Positions 26,001 to 36,671 of a stretch of DNA of 64,000 nucleotides are shown here, in pieces (within the stretch, counting starts at the first letter, position 1; each line of letters starts with the position of its first letter). The notes under the pieces were generated by a model. The model was not told where the DNA came from and searched no databases. It saw only the letters and a program-made list of their open reading frames with translations. The position numbers and the translations under genes were made by a program. Source of the stretch: Symsagittifera roscoffensis (lineage: Eukaryota > Xenacoelomorpha > Acoela > Convolutidae). The stretch lies in contig NC_087066.1 of assembly GCF_963678635.1 (NCBI RefSeq), positions 13,128,517 to 13,192,516 of the forward strand, in the 5' to 3' direction.

Positions 26001-29000
26001 AAGAACCTTGAGCATCACATTTGAAACATTCAATAATTGCGATGATCTCATGTTATCAGCTTTTTAAAAACTCAGTACTCGCGGTTGCAAAAAGTTTTCG
26101 CCAATTGATACAAAGGTCCAAGAAAGAATGAAGCTCCAGGCAGGTTTATTGAATCGCCGATATAGGAACCGCCATTTTGCCATTGTTAATAGGCGTACGT
26201 CGCGTTTTATGATCTAAGAGTCAGATGAGAACTAAAATTTGAGATGAGACAGCTTTTTATTTTTTCTATGGTTTTTAAAGTATCATGACCAACTAAACTG
26301 ATGATGCCTAGTTGAAGGATTTTGCTTCTTTTGATATTGATGGTTCGAATGGCTGCTTATCAGGTACTTTTAGAAGAATCAAATTATGACGACAACCAAT
26401 CGCAATAGAAACTGAAAGCGACATGACAGTTGCTTTAGTGAGATGAGTACCATACCTTTTCTTGTCTAAATGAAACAAACTCTTCAAAACCATTGTCAAG
26501 TCCTCTGATTAAAGCATTCCAACTTTCCCCCAGCCTTCTTTCTCAAAAATCAATCATAGCCCAACCATACCAATCAACCAAAGCTGACCCGGTCGATAAA
26601 AAAACAGTAAAATCTGACCCGGTAATAACATCTTCAAAAAGAAAAAATGGTTAGATAAAGAAAGACGTCCATTATTATCGGCATGTAACAAAACTGTGCA
26701 GTTTAGTTTTTCGCAGACAAACCTGAATTGAATTGATACCAGCATTTTTTTCCCAGACGAATCTTTTACATCATTACTTTTTTAAAAGGTTAATTGCTTT
26801 ATTTGTGGCAGAAGTGTTGTTACCTTTTCGCGCACTAGTCTGTCGACATCCTCGTGGTGCTGTTCCTGTTCGTTCTTGAGTGCCACTTTGTGGTCCTTCT
26901 CCATCTGCTGCATGTAGACACTCAACTGCTCCTTCTCCCTCTCCCGCCTACTCAACTCAATCTCCATCTCCCGCTGCACTCTCACCAGGTCCGCCTGTAG
27001 GTTCTCCACCTAACACAAGTCAATGCAATTGTTCCTGCTCCCTCAGATGCTCAAATGCAAATCCAGATACAATTTGCAAAGATCTATTCACGACCTAAAT
27101 AACTGGCACCTGGGCTTTGCTTCGTATTATTGTCGACATGAATGCCTGCTATAAAAGTACCATAGTTCAGGTTATGAGCAGAATATTCATCATCTCAATT
27201 TACCGACAACTGATTAGAAAGACGAAATTTAGATGTGTTATAGCAGAATCAAATTTTTTGAGCCATTATGCATCGTAACAAACATCTGTATACTGATAAG
27301 CAAAAACAATTCAAAACAACTTCAAACTGCCTGTAGATTGAGTGAAAAGGTGAATTGGTTTAATCAAATTTCAGTTTCGTGGCCAATGCTACGCAGTTGC
27401 AGAAAATAGAAAACTTGAACCAAAACAAAATACACGAGAGTTCGTATTTACCTTCACAAAAAATTTGCACTTGCTTTCGTCATACATTCACTCAAAGTGT
27501 CAATAAAACCGTACTTTCACACGAAAAAAAAAGAAAACATTAGTGCGTGAGAAAAAAAAACAAAACGGCATTTTGCAAATTTTCGAATTGAATTGATTTT
27601 GGTCAGATGTTTCAGGTTGGATTTTGTTTTGCTTTTGTGAAACTAAATTAAAATCAAATCAATATTTGGAAAATTTGGAGCCATTTAATCACTCTTTCAC
27701 TGTGTCTGTGTACGTTTTTGGTTGATAGAAACTGTTTCCTCACCTTCTGCTGCAGATCAGCCTTCTCTGACTCCAGACTACTCTTGGTATTCTCCAATTT
27801 ATTATTGGCCTGATTCAACTCCCACAGACTCCTCTCAAGTGCATCCTTGTCACTCTTGTAGGCTGCGATCACCTCGTTCTGTTGTCTCACTTCTCGCTCG
27901 CTGGCTGTGAGTGACGTCACTATATTAGCCTTTTCTCTCGTCAGTTCTTCTTTCTCTTTGGCCAGGATGGACAGGGATTGGCTGCTCTTTTGCAGTTCGT
28001 GTTTGGCATGCATCAGTTCTTCCGACAGGGCTGCCTTGCTGCGGGACACCTAGACAAAAAATAACACATTGAACAGTAATTTTTAGAAATACAGCATGAA
28101 ACTTTTCTTTTTGAAAGAAAAATTCCACTGATAGTTCGTTTACTCCATTGTGCAAAAACTGAGTCAACCCAGGACGACAAGGCGAGAAAAAAAGGTTTTA
28201 GTCAAACACACAATTTTATATGATTTTTTTTGTAGTTAGTGGCACTGATTTTTTACTGATAATCATCAAAATTATTGTGTCGTTATATTTTTTCAATTTT
28301 TTTAAACTCAAGTCGATTCTTTACACATGTCCAAAATTTCATGTCTTTACACATGTCATGACAGACAAAAGGAATGAGCTCCACAAATCATTAAGGTGAC
28401 TCACATTCTGGAGCTGTTCAAACAGATCGCTCTTCTCCCTTCTGGTCTGAGCCAGTTCTGTCTCCAGCTTCTCACAGCTGTTCTCACTCATGGCCAGCTG
28501 CTGTTCCGCACTGCTCTTCTCATTCTCAACCTCATTCTTCTCCTGCTCTGTCCTCATCAACTCATCCCTAATTGCTGTCTTCTCAAATTCTAGTTCTCCC
28601 TTTTCCATTGTGAGAGAGGTCTTGTCTGCCTCTAGGGCCATGATCACCTAAGAAGAAATATCAAATTCAATCCTTGGAACATGAACCATAAAAACATCTG
28701 TTTTTATTTTAAAAGCTCGAATCTTACAAGCGGCAAGCGTTATGAGTTTTTTCTGGGTACAAAACAAGATCGATGCAATCGTTAAAATTTGCGGGTCCAC
28801 CAAGCTTATTAGAAATTGACAATAATATAGTTTGAAGGTATATCATACTATCAATTCGGCAATACCCAATTCGTCAACAACTTTTTCGTTCCATCAAATC
28901 ATCTCTGTAAAAAAATCATTCCCATATACAAGTATTGCTTAGCTTGTGCTAAATTACTCGGGCATGTTACCTTGTTCAGTTCAATCTTGTCCTGTCCCAA

Positions 29001-32000
29001 TCCCTCATTCAACACTTGCATCTTCAGCAGAGCATCCCTCAGTGCAGCCTCCTCCTTCTTCAACTTGTTGTAGCTCAACTCCCCTTCTGCTTTGGCCAGT
29101 TCAGTCCGGGAGAGAGTCTCGTTCAACTCTGCCTTCTCCTGCTGGAGCACTTCCTTCTCCAACACGTGCTTCTTCATCTCCTCAGTGACGAATGTGAGCT
29201 CCTCTCTTAGGTGTTGCATCTGGCCGTCTTGGTTGCGGATGTGTTCAGTGCTGAAACGTATCATAACTTATTAGTCTGAAGCAAGAAACTCAAATGGCCG
29301 TGGATGCCGAAACCACATATTCCTCTGTCTTGGTACTGTATTTCGATAAAGAAAAAAAAACTTCAATAATGAGTTTAGACCACTAACCAAATTCACATTG
29401 AAGTATTGCAATGATTTTAAGAAAACATCATTCGATACATGTTACTTTTCCTTCCACCATTATTTTTTTACATTGCTTCAAACAACATATTTACACAGAC
29501 GGGGAGCCTCCTACTATCAGGCTAACTCTTGGCTAATAAACTCTAACTCGTACTGAAAAATTTCTTTTAATTGGTAATGAGCTATCTTAAATGAACGTGA
29601 CTATAATGATATGTAATGTCTTACCATCTGGTGATCTCCTTGGCCTTCCTCTGGGTCTCCATCTCCATGTCTGCCACACTCTCCTCCAGAGCATCCCTCT
29701 TCATCTGCAGCTGGTTCACACTATCCGTCAACTTCTCCTTCTCACCCATCAACTCTTCTCTGCTCTTCACCAACTCATCCCTACAGTAAACAAACACCTC
29801 AATAGATGATCGCGATGTCAGTGAATAACTTTATCAGAGACATCTAATCTAACAAGTGAAAACTGCAAATCGATGGTCACAAAAGTATCTTTGAATACAT
29901 TGTGGGAAAAAACGCAATGCCTTTTTTAACGATCGCTCCCAAAACCGAACGATGAATAGTCTGACTACCGCAAAACGAGCTGAACTAAAAGTTTTCACGA
30001 ACTGAAAAAATCCCAATTGCTAGTTTACTTCACCAGGCTTCCCTCCAACTTTCATCGCAAGGAGTGCAATTTTCATATCAGTGATTCCAGTTTTTACCGC
30101 TATTATTCAAACTCAAATTATAACTACAATAAAATAATAACAGACACCCTCAAAAACTCGGACAAAAATCGGAACTGACCTGAATCTCTCGAGTTGTCCC
30201 TTCTCGCTGGAGACAATGTCCAACTGCTTGCCCTTCCTGTCTCTGTCCCTCGAGGTCTCCTCCAACTTCTTCCTCATCTCATCTAAGTCATCCTTGAACT
30301 TACTCACCTGCCTCTCTAACTGCAGTCTCTGATTGTATTCCTCCTCAAACTGTCTCTTCATTGTCACAAATTTGTCCTCACTGTTCGTCAGTTTAGATCT
30401 GGCCTCCTGCAACACAGTCCAATATTTGATATTTACAAAAAGAGTGTGATTTTTTAAAAATAATATCTATATTCGAGACTACACAACGAGTTCAACTAGT
30501 TCGCATATCTAAGCCATGCATCAGTTTCTTGATCTTGACAGAAAATATTCGTTAGTTTCAATTTAGTTCAAGAAAATTTAATAAATTTTAGCTTCTGAAC
30601 ATTTTCTTCGACGGCAGAGCAACCATCGAATTTCATTCATGTTTAAATTTCCTATCAATAAGTACCTGCAGTTGCATCTGTCGTTTGCTCAGCACCACCT
30701 GGACAGCATTCAAGGTGGAGTCTGAGAGGGCGGGCGAGTGGGATCTTCCGGATCGTCCTCTGGCAGGAGACACACTTCTGTCTAGTCTCGCTCTCAGCTT
30801 CGGCAGCTCATCCGCAGTGTCGAACTCGTCGCCGAACAGGGAACTATTCAAAGACAAATAATTTATGCATCCTTGCGCCGAAAAATTAATGAAACAATTT
30901 ATATTTTCAATTGAAAACTCATAGAATTGTATTCAAAAAAAACTTTAAAATCATGATCTCATTGGCATCAGATAGTTATACAAGCGTTATGCTACCTACA
31001 ACACAACACGTGGGACCTGTCAAAAACGTTCCCCCTTTCGCGATTCAAAAAATTGTCTAAGAGGTCCGACGCTTCTGTTCTGAAGACCGGGATGATTTGA
31101 AACGTGAATTCTAAAAAATAATTCAAATCACTGCTTACTTGGTGGTGTTAGCATCGTTGATCACAATCTGTGCGATGTCCCTCATGCTCTGGTTCAGCAC
31201 CTCATTCTGTCTTTTCATGTCCATCATCTTAGGAGAGTCATCGCCCTACAACCAAAACACAATTAAGTATGGAATCATGGACAGCACTGGATTTTAATGG
31301 TAACTTACTGACTGATGTTTCAGAGAAGGTTATAAAACGAACAGAAATATAATTAAAATTCAGCTCTTCGACTGACGGAATTTTCGCTACACATTTTTCG
31401 TTTCTTTTTGTTAATTTCCAATGAACTAGGCTGAAAAGACGCTTTTTGCATTTATTCCAAAATCTCATCAGGATTTGTAGCAACTAGGAAAAATATGTCC
31501 AATATAATAGACAGACAGCCTGAACAATAGGTAGGTGTATTTAGTACTCACATAGGTGTCGATGTATTTCTTGAGCTGTACGTTCTTCTGGTTCAGCTCC
31601 TCCTTCAGACTCTCAGCTGCAGATCCGACTTCGTTCATTCTAAATTTATATTTCAATTATAAGTTAAGTATCTAAGTTGGTAGTACTAACGTTTCCGGCC
31701 ATAAAATGGGTTCCGACAATCTTTAAGATCTCAGAGGTTCAATAAAACTTCGATGTTATTAACAATATACATTCACAGCTCTTCTGAACGTAGATTACCT
31801 CATACCCAGGATAAACGCAGATTGCGGTAACTAACATTATAATTCGTTTTAAAAAAATGAAGTCCATTTATTCGCAAAAGAAAAGACCAACATTAGATCT
31901 GTTTGACTTTCCGAAGAGAACAAATGTTTTACCTCTATTTTAATACCCGCATGTCATTTTTTGTTTATGTTTTTTCTAGGGCTACGAAAGTTTGCCATTC

Positions 32001-35000
32001 AATTAATTACTACTATTTTTCCTAATCAACTAACCACAATGGAATTGCCTGAAAACAATTTATTATTAATACTTTATCAACCAATTAGTTCTAAAATGTG
32101 TGGCCTTGTGGGGTGGGGTGGGGTGTGCGTACTTGTGGTTGAGGTGGTTCCTCTCCAGGTCCCACTGACTGCTCAACTCCTGCTGCTGTCTCGCCTTCTC
32201 CCTCAACTGGTCCTCCAGTACCTGCTTGTCCCTCCCCAGTCTCTCCATCTCCATCGCCATGTTGCTCTCTTCGTGCTTCAGATTAGAGGTCAGGTTCATG
32301 CACGCCGATTGCACATTGCGAGCTGCCTTCGAGATCTCACCACGCACTGCCGTCATGTCCCTGGAAAAGTACCAAGACTTAAGAACAGTGCAACAAACTG
32401 AGAAATAAGTTCAGTCTGAAAGAAGTTTATTGAGAATCCTGTTATATTCTAGAAAAATTTCTTTGACAATCTGTATAATTGCACCATTTTTTTTCCAATA
32501 GGCCGCAAGCTTTGCTTTGAGAACATTTCTGACGTAATTCGGATATTCATAACTTTTTCTTAGCAATCCAAACAACAGCTCGAGCAATTCGAGCATTACT
32601 TTCAACAATCCGGCTGCTTTCAATGCCGCTTTCATATTTATTGTTTGTGAATTGAAGTCGAAATGAATTATAACCGATTTAGAACTTCGATATTTTGCTT
32701 AGTAGTTGTGCACATCGGCTTACTTTTCGGTGGAGCTCTTCAGTTCCGAGAATGACCTCCTGAATGCGACCACTGCTCGCCACAGAGTCAGCAGACGGGC
32801 ATGCTCATTGGAGAAGTACTCGTTGAACGCCTAAACAACACATGTCACTCTTTCAACCTGCAATTTTATATCCTCCGAAGCATCGCTTTACAGTTGGTGA
32901 TCTTCAAGTTAGGCCTGAATTATATGACCGAACAACTTCATTTAGTTCTTGTTCTACCGTCTAATTGAGCTCCATTTGACCATTAATGACCACTTTGGTC
33001 CATTTCCGCATTACGTAACAAGGTGACGTATTTCGGCATTGGTGACGTAATAATAATAATATAAGGTGTTGGTTTAAGTAATGTGTGGTGAAGCATGACT
33101 ACTGACCCTCTCCTCGTCCCTCCACTCGGACTCCATGTTCTCCAGTTCGGCCTTCTGTCTCTGCCACTCACTGCTCATCTTCTCAATGTCCCTCTGCAGC
33201 TGTCCATTCACTGTGGTCGCCTCCTTCAGCTGGTCAGACAGCAGAGTGTTCATCTGGTTCAGACTCAGAGACCTACAACGCCCAAAAAACCACATCACAA
33301 ACTTACACACAGAGGAGCCAAATAAGGTTCACAAAAAGAACAGAAAGGACTAAATAGGAAAAGTAGGTGTTCAAAAGACAAAAGATCTCAAGTCGCTAAA
33401 TATCGGATATTATTGAATAGGTAGCAAGAAAAATAAACTTCCCACCACTTTCATCTAGAGCCACAGCCCAAAAATTAAGCAACAATAGACATGGGAGGTT
33501 GATTTAAATTACATTACACCTCCGCCTACAACCTTTCAATTATCTACAGAAAAACGTCCAAAAAAGCTGATTTTTCAATTTGAAGGGGTAGTGGAAATTT
33601 AAACAATTCTCTTTGATGTTAATGAGCTTTTCAAAATAGCTAAGCAAGTTGTTTGATCGATTTTGTAGATCAATGATTTTTTTATTGTCTATCAATTTAT
33701 TTGTGACCTGGGAATAAAAACTTCCTTTTTTTCAAAACCGACACGCCTATGGCAAAATGATAAAACAATTGAACGGTCAAAATTGCTCTATATTGCAACT
33801 GTTCGATTCAATTTATGGCAGCAGAAAAGAAACCATTTTAAAAATACACCTATTTCCTCAAAAAAAAAATATTTCCCCAGCTGTGCGTACGTTGCGAAAA
33901 AATTATGGATCAATTTCGTACACTGCTGCTTTTCTATATAAAATCATATTTTGAGTTGCTTTGATTAATTATTAATTGAATAGCATATTATATTTGAGTC
34001 ATCCAAGGATACTGAAAAATAGAAGTTACAGATGTTTAATAAATACACGCAGAACTAATGCGACACAGCAAAATGCAAGGCGCCATTAAAATTATTGACA
34101 AAGAAGAGGCGATTAAGACGGTAGAAAGATAACAGAATTCAAGCCTCAGAGGTACAGCTACGCTTTAAAACTATTTATCAAAAAAGATCAGATGGCGGCG
34201 TGATACTGAATCAATTTTGTCAAATGATGATAAGTTGAATTGAAAACTTGAGCAATTGAGTTGCACCTTGTTAATGTGCCTTAAAACCTAGATGTTGAAA
34301 TCTTTTAGGAATCAAATCACGGTTAAAAAGTCTTTAATATAATCTGTCTGGAATGTGGTGAAATAAAAAACGACTATCCTTAGAAATGGTCCACGGCCTT
34401 TGATAAATCCACTGCGATTTGAAGTATTAATATGATACCACACTTGGCCTCATATGAGAATTTTGGTGGCATATAAACAAGCCGAAGTATTAACCAGCCG
34501 AAAATAATGTAACAGTTACGAAAGTTATACAAATTCATTCACATGAAGTAACTTTTCGGTTCGGCTAGCTAATATACTCCGCGCATTTTCGGTTGGTGTA
34601 TACTTCGGCTGGTTTATTTATTCTCGAGATTTTTTGAGGCGGCAAAAACAGAGCGAAAAAAAAACGTTTTAGATTTATTTGGCTATTTGGAGAGTTGATT
34701 GAACAAGAATAGAAGTCACACACACCTCTGCTGCTCCTCCTCGAGTTTAATGAGCGCACTCTCCAGATCTAAGTTGTGGTCATGTTCGGCCCTTCTCAAC
34801 TTGTTCTCCGCGTCCTCAACTCTGGTCGACAGCTGGTCCTGCACCGACTGCAACTCCACCCTAGTCTGGTCACTCTCCCTCGCTCGCTCGTTCAACATCG
34901 TCTCTAATTCCCCACATTTCTTCTTGTATTGCAGCAACTGAAAAAAAAAGAAACAAATTAAAGGGTGGAGTTAAATTAAATGCAAACAAACCGTAAGAGT

Positions 35001-35879
35001 CGAATGAAGGATACTAGAATGAGAAAAAAAAATCTTTCAAAAGTAGTCGGTTTATACTTGAGCCGAGCCTAATTATTGTTGGAAATGGAGAGGAACTTTG
35101 TATTCGAATGTGTTTGAATTTTTTTCCACGCAAAATCAGATACCACACATAATTATCAATGGGCCGAGTGATATATAATATTAAAGCCCTTTCAAGTGTG
35201 ATACAATCGACATTTTTCAAAAAGTTGCGTCAGATAGAGAAAGAGGTTTGAAATTTTTGACTTTTAGTCTTAAATTCGAGGAAAAATAGAGCATGCTTAC
35301 AATATCAAAACATTTTATGCTATTTATGCTTAACTTAAGCCGTGAAAATTTAGTTTTACTCAAGTTTTCCGCAAAAAAAAAATTGAAAAAATGAACTTTT
35401 TTTTAAATAATTTGTTTTGTTTTTCTAGTCATTTTACACTGTTGTCCAATTTGCCCATTTTACTACGAATGGCGAATATGGCCTTATTTATTTTGGGATT
35501 GTTCATATTGGGAAGTACATGCAGTAATTAAGAAAAGAATTTTAAAACGCCACCTTTGCGCTAGTTTGGTGATCAAATGCCTTCATCAGCTTAGACAATT
35601 TTTTTTTCTGAAAACAGCGCCATATATTTTTTCTCTCATTATGCACAGAAAAAAAAAACTGAAAATACTGCAAGATCAAAAGGAATGAATGTTCACCTTC
35701 TGTTGCAGTTTCTTCACGATCTCCGTTTGTTTGCTCTGACCCTCCTGGTAAGCGGCTAGTTTACTCTTGTAACTGTCATTCTGCTCCTCCAGCTTCCGCC
35801 TAAGCTCCGTGTTCTGCATCATCAGGCCCTGCATGCTACTCGCACCCAGACCCCCTCCTGATTCCGAATCATAGTCCAT
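8016..35879 (-). CDS. CROCC: Rootletin (ciliary rootlet coiled-coil protein), complete, 31 exons
   Basis: Structural coiled-coil protein of the ciliary rootlet and centrosome linker. Exons, 5' to 3': 35879-35697, 34937-34726, 33272-33107, 32830-32724, 32360-32133, 31639-31552, 31245-31139, 30843-30666, 30406-30180, 29780-29625, 29250-28971, 28647-28405, 28049-27744, 27009-26824, 25921-25742, 24984-24788, 24332-24157, 23882-23697, 23035-22791, 21908-21745, 21392-21154, 20846-20612, 12447-12270, 11810-11604, 11268-11128, 10874-10650, 10337-10230, 9594-9457, 9135-8966, 8700-8559, 8324-8016. All introns are GT-AG and phases agree, giving 5,907 nt, 1,968 aa (human about 2,017). Nearly the whole protein is Glu/Gln/Leu-rich heptad coiled coil. 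Colinear family landmarks are EHARLLTLWRAVVAFRR in exon 4, NEVLNQSMRDIAQ in exon 7, an STLRRTIGL segment in exon 21, and the exon 29-31 end. Ser-Pro-Arg hinges interrupt the rod at about residues 378-395, 1333-1375 and in the C-terminal ~60 residues. Exons are visibly GC-richer than introns. Start chosen as the only in-frame ATG ahead of the N-terminal heptads; a 5' UTR intron is possible. Confidence 0.95.
13046..13399 (+). CDS. Small secreted protein A (LFWQEF family), 117 aa
   Basis: A complete ORF with a clear signal peptide: MAK followed by a hydrophobic run (LIFFCLILFCTVFVYS, residues 4-19) and then charged, aromatic-rich mature sequence. No further membrane segment. The C-terminal block (residues about 82-113) has the pattern P-x3-H-x-R-L-x2-C-L-x2-A-x4-Q-V-x2-C-Y-x-L-F-W-Q-E-F. 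It is shared with the ORF at 16519-16899, with 17 of 32 positions identical and no gaps. Its two cysteines, 13 residues apart, could form a disulfide. The gene is intronless, on the strand opposite its host rootletin intron, and has AATAAA 106 bases past the stop. I do not recognise the family; secretion is inferred and function unknown. Confidence 0.75.
   Translation: MAKLIFFCLILFCTVFVYSRKVNSKYEDTHFHSLFESFLYQNKELLKTPLPFPKNQPMLLSEDEKFLMESMDNFLRKTPMIPNESHVRLQMCLSLASTDAQVGLCYVLFWQEFGIVN
13505..13510 (+). promoter_or_regulatory. Poly(A) signal AATAAA of secreted protein A gene
   Basis: Canonical hexamer 106 bases downstream of the 13397-13399 stop codon on the same strand. Confidence 0.5.
13700..14060 (+). 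repeat. Dispersed repeat family 2, long variant
   Basis: Shares with 19735-20220 and 48345-48690 the blocks around TTATGCATTT(C/G)(A/C)AAAA and GA(A)ATAT, then the 3' motif CTACTTAGGTTGCAAAAA (13996-14013). The terminal hairpin is decayed here. Confidence 0.45.
14123..14212 (+). repeat. 36-bp tandem repeat, 2.5 units
   Basis: Units at 14123-14158 and 14159-14194 differ at two positions; a partial third ends at about 14212. Core: GATACACAATGT(A/T)ACGAAAA. Confidence 0.85.
14395..14740 (+). repeat. Dispersed repeat family 3
   Basis: Begins with CTGACAGTTGGAAAAG, contains GAATTTCGAAGAAAAAAAAA, CAGCTCTTTGAATTT and AAAATTAACCCA, and ends in CTTTACACTTTTGCTGTTCGA. The same order occurs at 15825-16070, 25095-25345 and 61865-62050. 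A non-autonomous mobile element relic is likely. Confidence 0.65.
15825..16070 (+). repeat. Dispersed repeat family 3
   Basis: CAGCCAACAGGCAGTTGGAAAA at the left and CCTTTACACTTTTGCTGTTC at the right, with the intervening family blocks partly deleted. Confidence 0.6.
16519..16899 (+). CDS. Small secreted protein B (LFWQEF family), 126 aa
   Basis: Paralogue of the gene at 13046-13399. Signal peptide MMQFVFLLSLHLFCLNINC (residues 1-19), then a polar, Gln/Ser/Glu/Lys-rich middle (about 40-88) and the conserved C-terminal block (about 92-123) with both cysteines in register and the terminal LFWQEF. The two proteins also share an FH-containing stretch soon after the signal peptide, but the middle is very different in sequence and length, so constraint is concentrated at the C-terminus. 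Single exon, opposite strand to rootletin. A candidate AATAAA lies at 17312-17317. Family and function unknown; a secreted ligand, structural or defence role cannot be told apart from sequence. Confidence 0.75.
   Translation: MMQFVFLLSLHLFCLNINCRTSVNFFHKAEQKYHPIQILSQTDKELIAQNQPAQIKSSQQSEEIGDSSRKEIHDKESDEISEKLLETKIQVPHGAHFRLEICLAHAYDEVQVAICYSLFWQEFEET
17690..18010 (-). repeat. Dispersed repeat family 2 with tRNA-like module
   Basis: The minus strand of 17744-17815 reads like a decayed tRNA: an A-box-like region near TGACTGAGTATTTAGTG, an anticodon arm GAGACTCATAATCTC (CAT, Met-like), and a B-box GGATTGATTCC. The acceptor ends do not pair, so it is not a functional tRNA. The 3' signature GCAAGTTAAGTTAGAAAAG and a terminal hairpin (CACC...GGTG, 17986-18004) follow. 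Confidence 0.6.
18134..18276 (+). repeat. Direct duplication, ~79-bp period
   Basis: Units 18134-18197 and 18213-18276 are nearly identical, built around ATTTCAAATCAGAAG(T/C)CAA(A/G)CAG. Confidence 0.8.
18375..19015 (+). repeat. Degenerate ~155-bp tandem array, about 4 units
   Basis: Each unit has a GATAACTTT-TGCAAA block, a (GC)TTATGCAG-type block, AACCCAA(T/A), CATATTTGA and a TTTTCGAGAA block. Unit starts are near 18375, 18546, 18701 and 18851. The ORF at 18718-19014 merely spans two units. Confidence 0.6.
19477..19650 (-). repeat. tRNA-derived SINE-like element, family 1
   Basis: On the minus strand, 19622-19550 holds an A box (TTAGCCTGGAGG) and a B box (GGTCCTGAGTTCGAATC), then a conserved tail with AACGGGAAAT and AAATTGTCGG. 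It aligns to 39990-40250 and 58730-58990. Confidence 0.75.
19735..20220 (+). repeat. Dispersed repeat family 2, long variant
   Basis: Starts with a decayed tRNA-like block (CGACCTAGCAAATTTGAGTC), continues with TTTTGCATGTAATAA and TATTATGCATTTCAAAAATT, and ends with GCGACTTAGGTTGGAAAAAAG and a small hairpin (ACAC 20199-20202, GTGT 20215-20218). Matches 48306-48690. Confidence 0.6.
20224..20342 (+). repeat. Family 1 fragment ending in 8-bp hairpin
   Basis: Contains GGAAAAAGTCTAGTACCCGG and ends with ACCCTTGC-TTATC-GCAAGGGT (20318-20338), followed by TAAT. It directly abuts the family 2 copy on its left. Confidence 0.65.
23270..23605 (+). repeat. Dispersed repeat with C-run (rootletin intron 18)
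   Basis: Contains AGCCAAAAATGGAT, GATCCTTTGGG, a GGCAGCTGGTCGAATCCCTG block and a C13-type run (about 23579-23592). The reverse complement of the same order is at 39400-39510. Confidence 0.6.
25095..25345 (+). repeat. Dispersed repeat family 3 (rootletin intron 15)
   Basis: GAAATTCGAAGAAAAAAAA, GAGCTCTTTGAGTTTCGAGA, TAAAATTAACCC and CTTTACACTTTTGCTG in the family order. Confidence 0.6.
32411..32635 (-). CDS. LYR-motif-like small ORF inside rootletin intron 4, 74 aa
   Basis: A complete ATG-to-TGA frame, same strand as the host gene, within the intron between exons 5 and 4 (32361-32723). The product is helical and basic. LLRKSYEYPNYVR, followed by a Lys/Arg-rich helix and a second helix, resembles the Complex1_LYR fold of mitochondrial assembly factors (LYRM4/LYRM9 type). 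The signature itself is altered (LLF in place of LYR) and the inter-helix segment is short. It could be a decayed retrocopy, a small nested gene, or coincidence. It breaks the rootletin frame and is not part of that CDS. Confidence 0.3.
   Translation of the reverse strand: MKAALKAAGLLKVMLELLELLFGLLRKSYEYPNYVRNVLKAKLAAYWKKNGAIIQIVKEIFLEYNRILNKLLSD
34473..34617. mobile_element. Foldback element with 33-bp inverted repeats (rootletin intron 2)
   Basis: Left arm 34473-34505 and right arm 34585-34617 are inverted copies with about 29 of 33 matches (core GCCGAAGTAT...CCGAAAAT), separated by 79 bp. No clear target-site duplication. Either a small MITE/foldback or a transcribed hairpin. Confidence 0.65.
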
Positions 35880-36488
35880 GTTTGATACTCTCTATACCCT
35901 GCAGCTCCTCAAGATTCGATATGATGATGATGGTTAAGTTTGATGCGTATGATGTGCAAATAGATATGTACTATTCCAATTGAGATCCAGTTCAACTCTG
36001 CTTCGACAGTTCTGATAGGATGATGAATTACCCAATGAGTGATGAGATTGATGAATCGTGAATGAGGTTTTTCGGCAAGATGTCCAAATGGGTTGGATCT
36101 TGGCTTGTTTTGTTTTGCTTCTAAGGACTGTTTTTGGGTTGGTTTCCTGGTGTGATAGATTGAATTGGGCTAGGGAAGGGAGACACTCTTAAGCCTTCCA
36201 ATGATCTCTATAAACTATCTGAAACAAAACTGTAGGTAAAAAATCATTTGAAAAAAGCTTACACTCAAAGGTTATTTAAATGTGGCAAGAAATGAGAAAT
36301 CAAACGTTGTCGTCTAATTCTCGCCTCATCCTTCCCATTTGCCGCAATAGGTGAAAGCAAAAACGAGAAAAATAAACGTAATTGGTCTTTGAAATCAATA
36401 AAAGATTTATACTGTTGAAAAAAACGATTAAATAAAAAAATTTTATTTTATGAACACTCGAAAAAAAATAATATAAATAGCAGGTAAG

Positions 36489-36671
36489 ATGCAAAACATC
36501 TATCGAAAGTCAGTTCAAACCGCAATTTTCATAACGGTCATTTTGAAATCAATTTCTACCGCAAACAGCGAAGAAGATCGTGTAAAAAATGAGTCATATA
36601 GTAACTTGGAGAGAGCAGACGGAATGATGAGATCTAACCAGCGTAATATGTTTTATATCAGCAAAACTTAA
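36489..36671 (+). CDS. Possible short secreted peptide, 60 aa
   Basis: ATG-initiated 60-codon frame with a plausible signal peptide: basic MQNIYRK, hydrophobic TAIFITVIL, polar SISTANS cleavage region. A short Glu/Arg/Asn/Met-rich mature part of about 30 residues has no cysteines. A TATAAATA box lies at 36472-36479, but only 10 bases from the ATG, too close for a usual promoter. A strong donor-like CAGGTAAG also precedes the ATG, so the true start may differ. No similarity to the LFWQEF pair. An AATAAA-like site lies near 36777. Short length keeps this tentative. Confidence 0.3.
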   Translation: MQNIYRKSVQTAIFITVILKSISTANSEEDRVKNESYSNLERADGMMRSNQRNMFYISKT

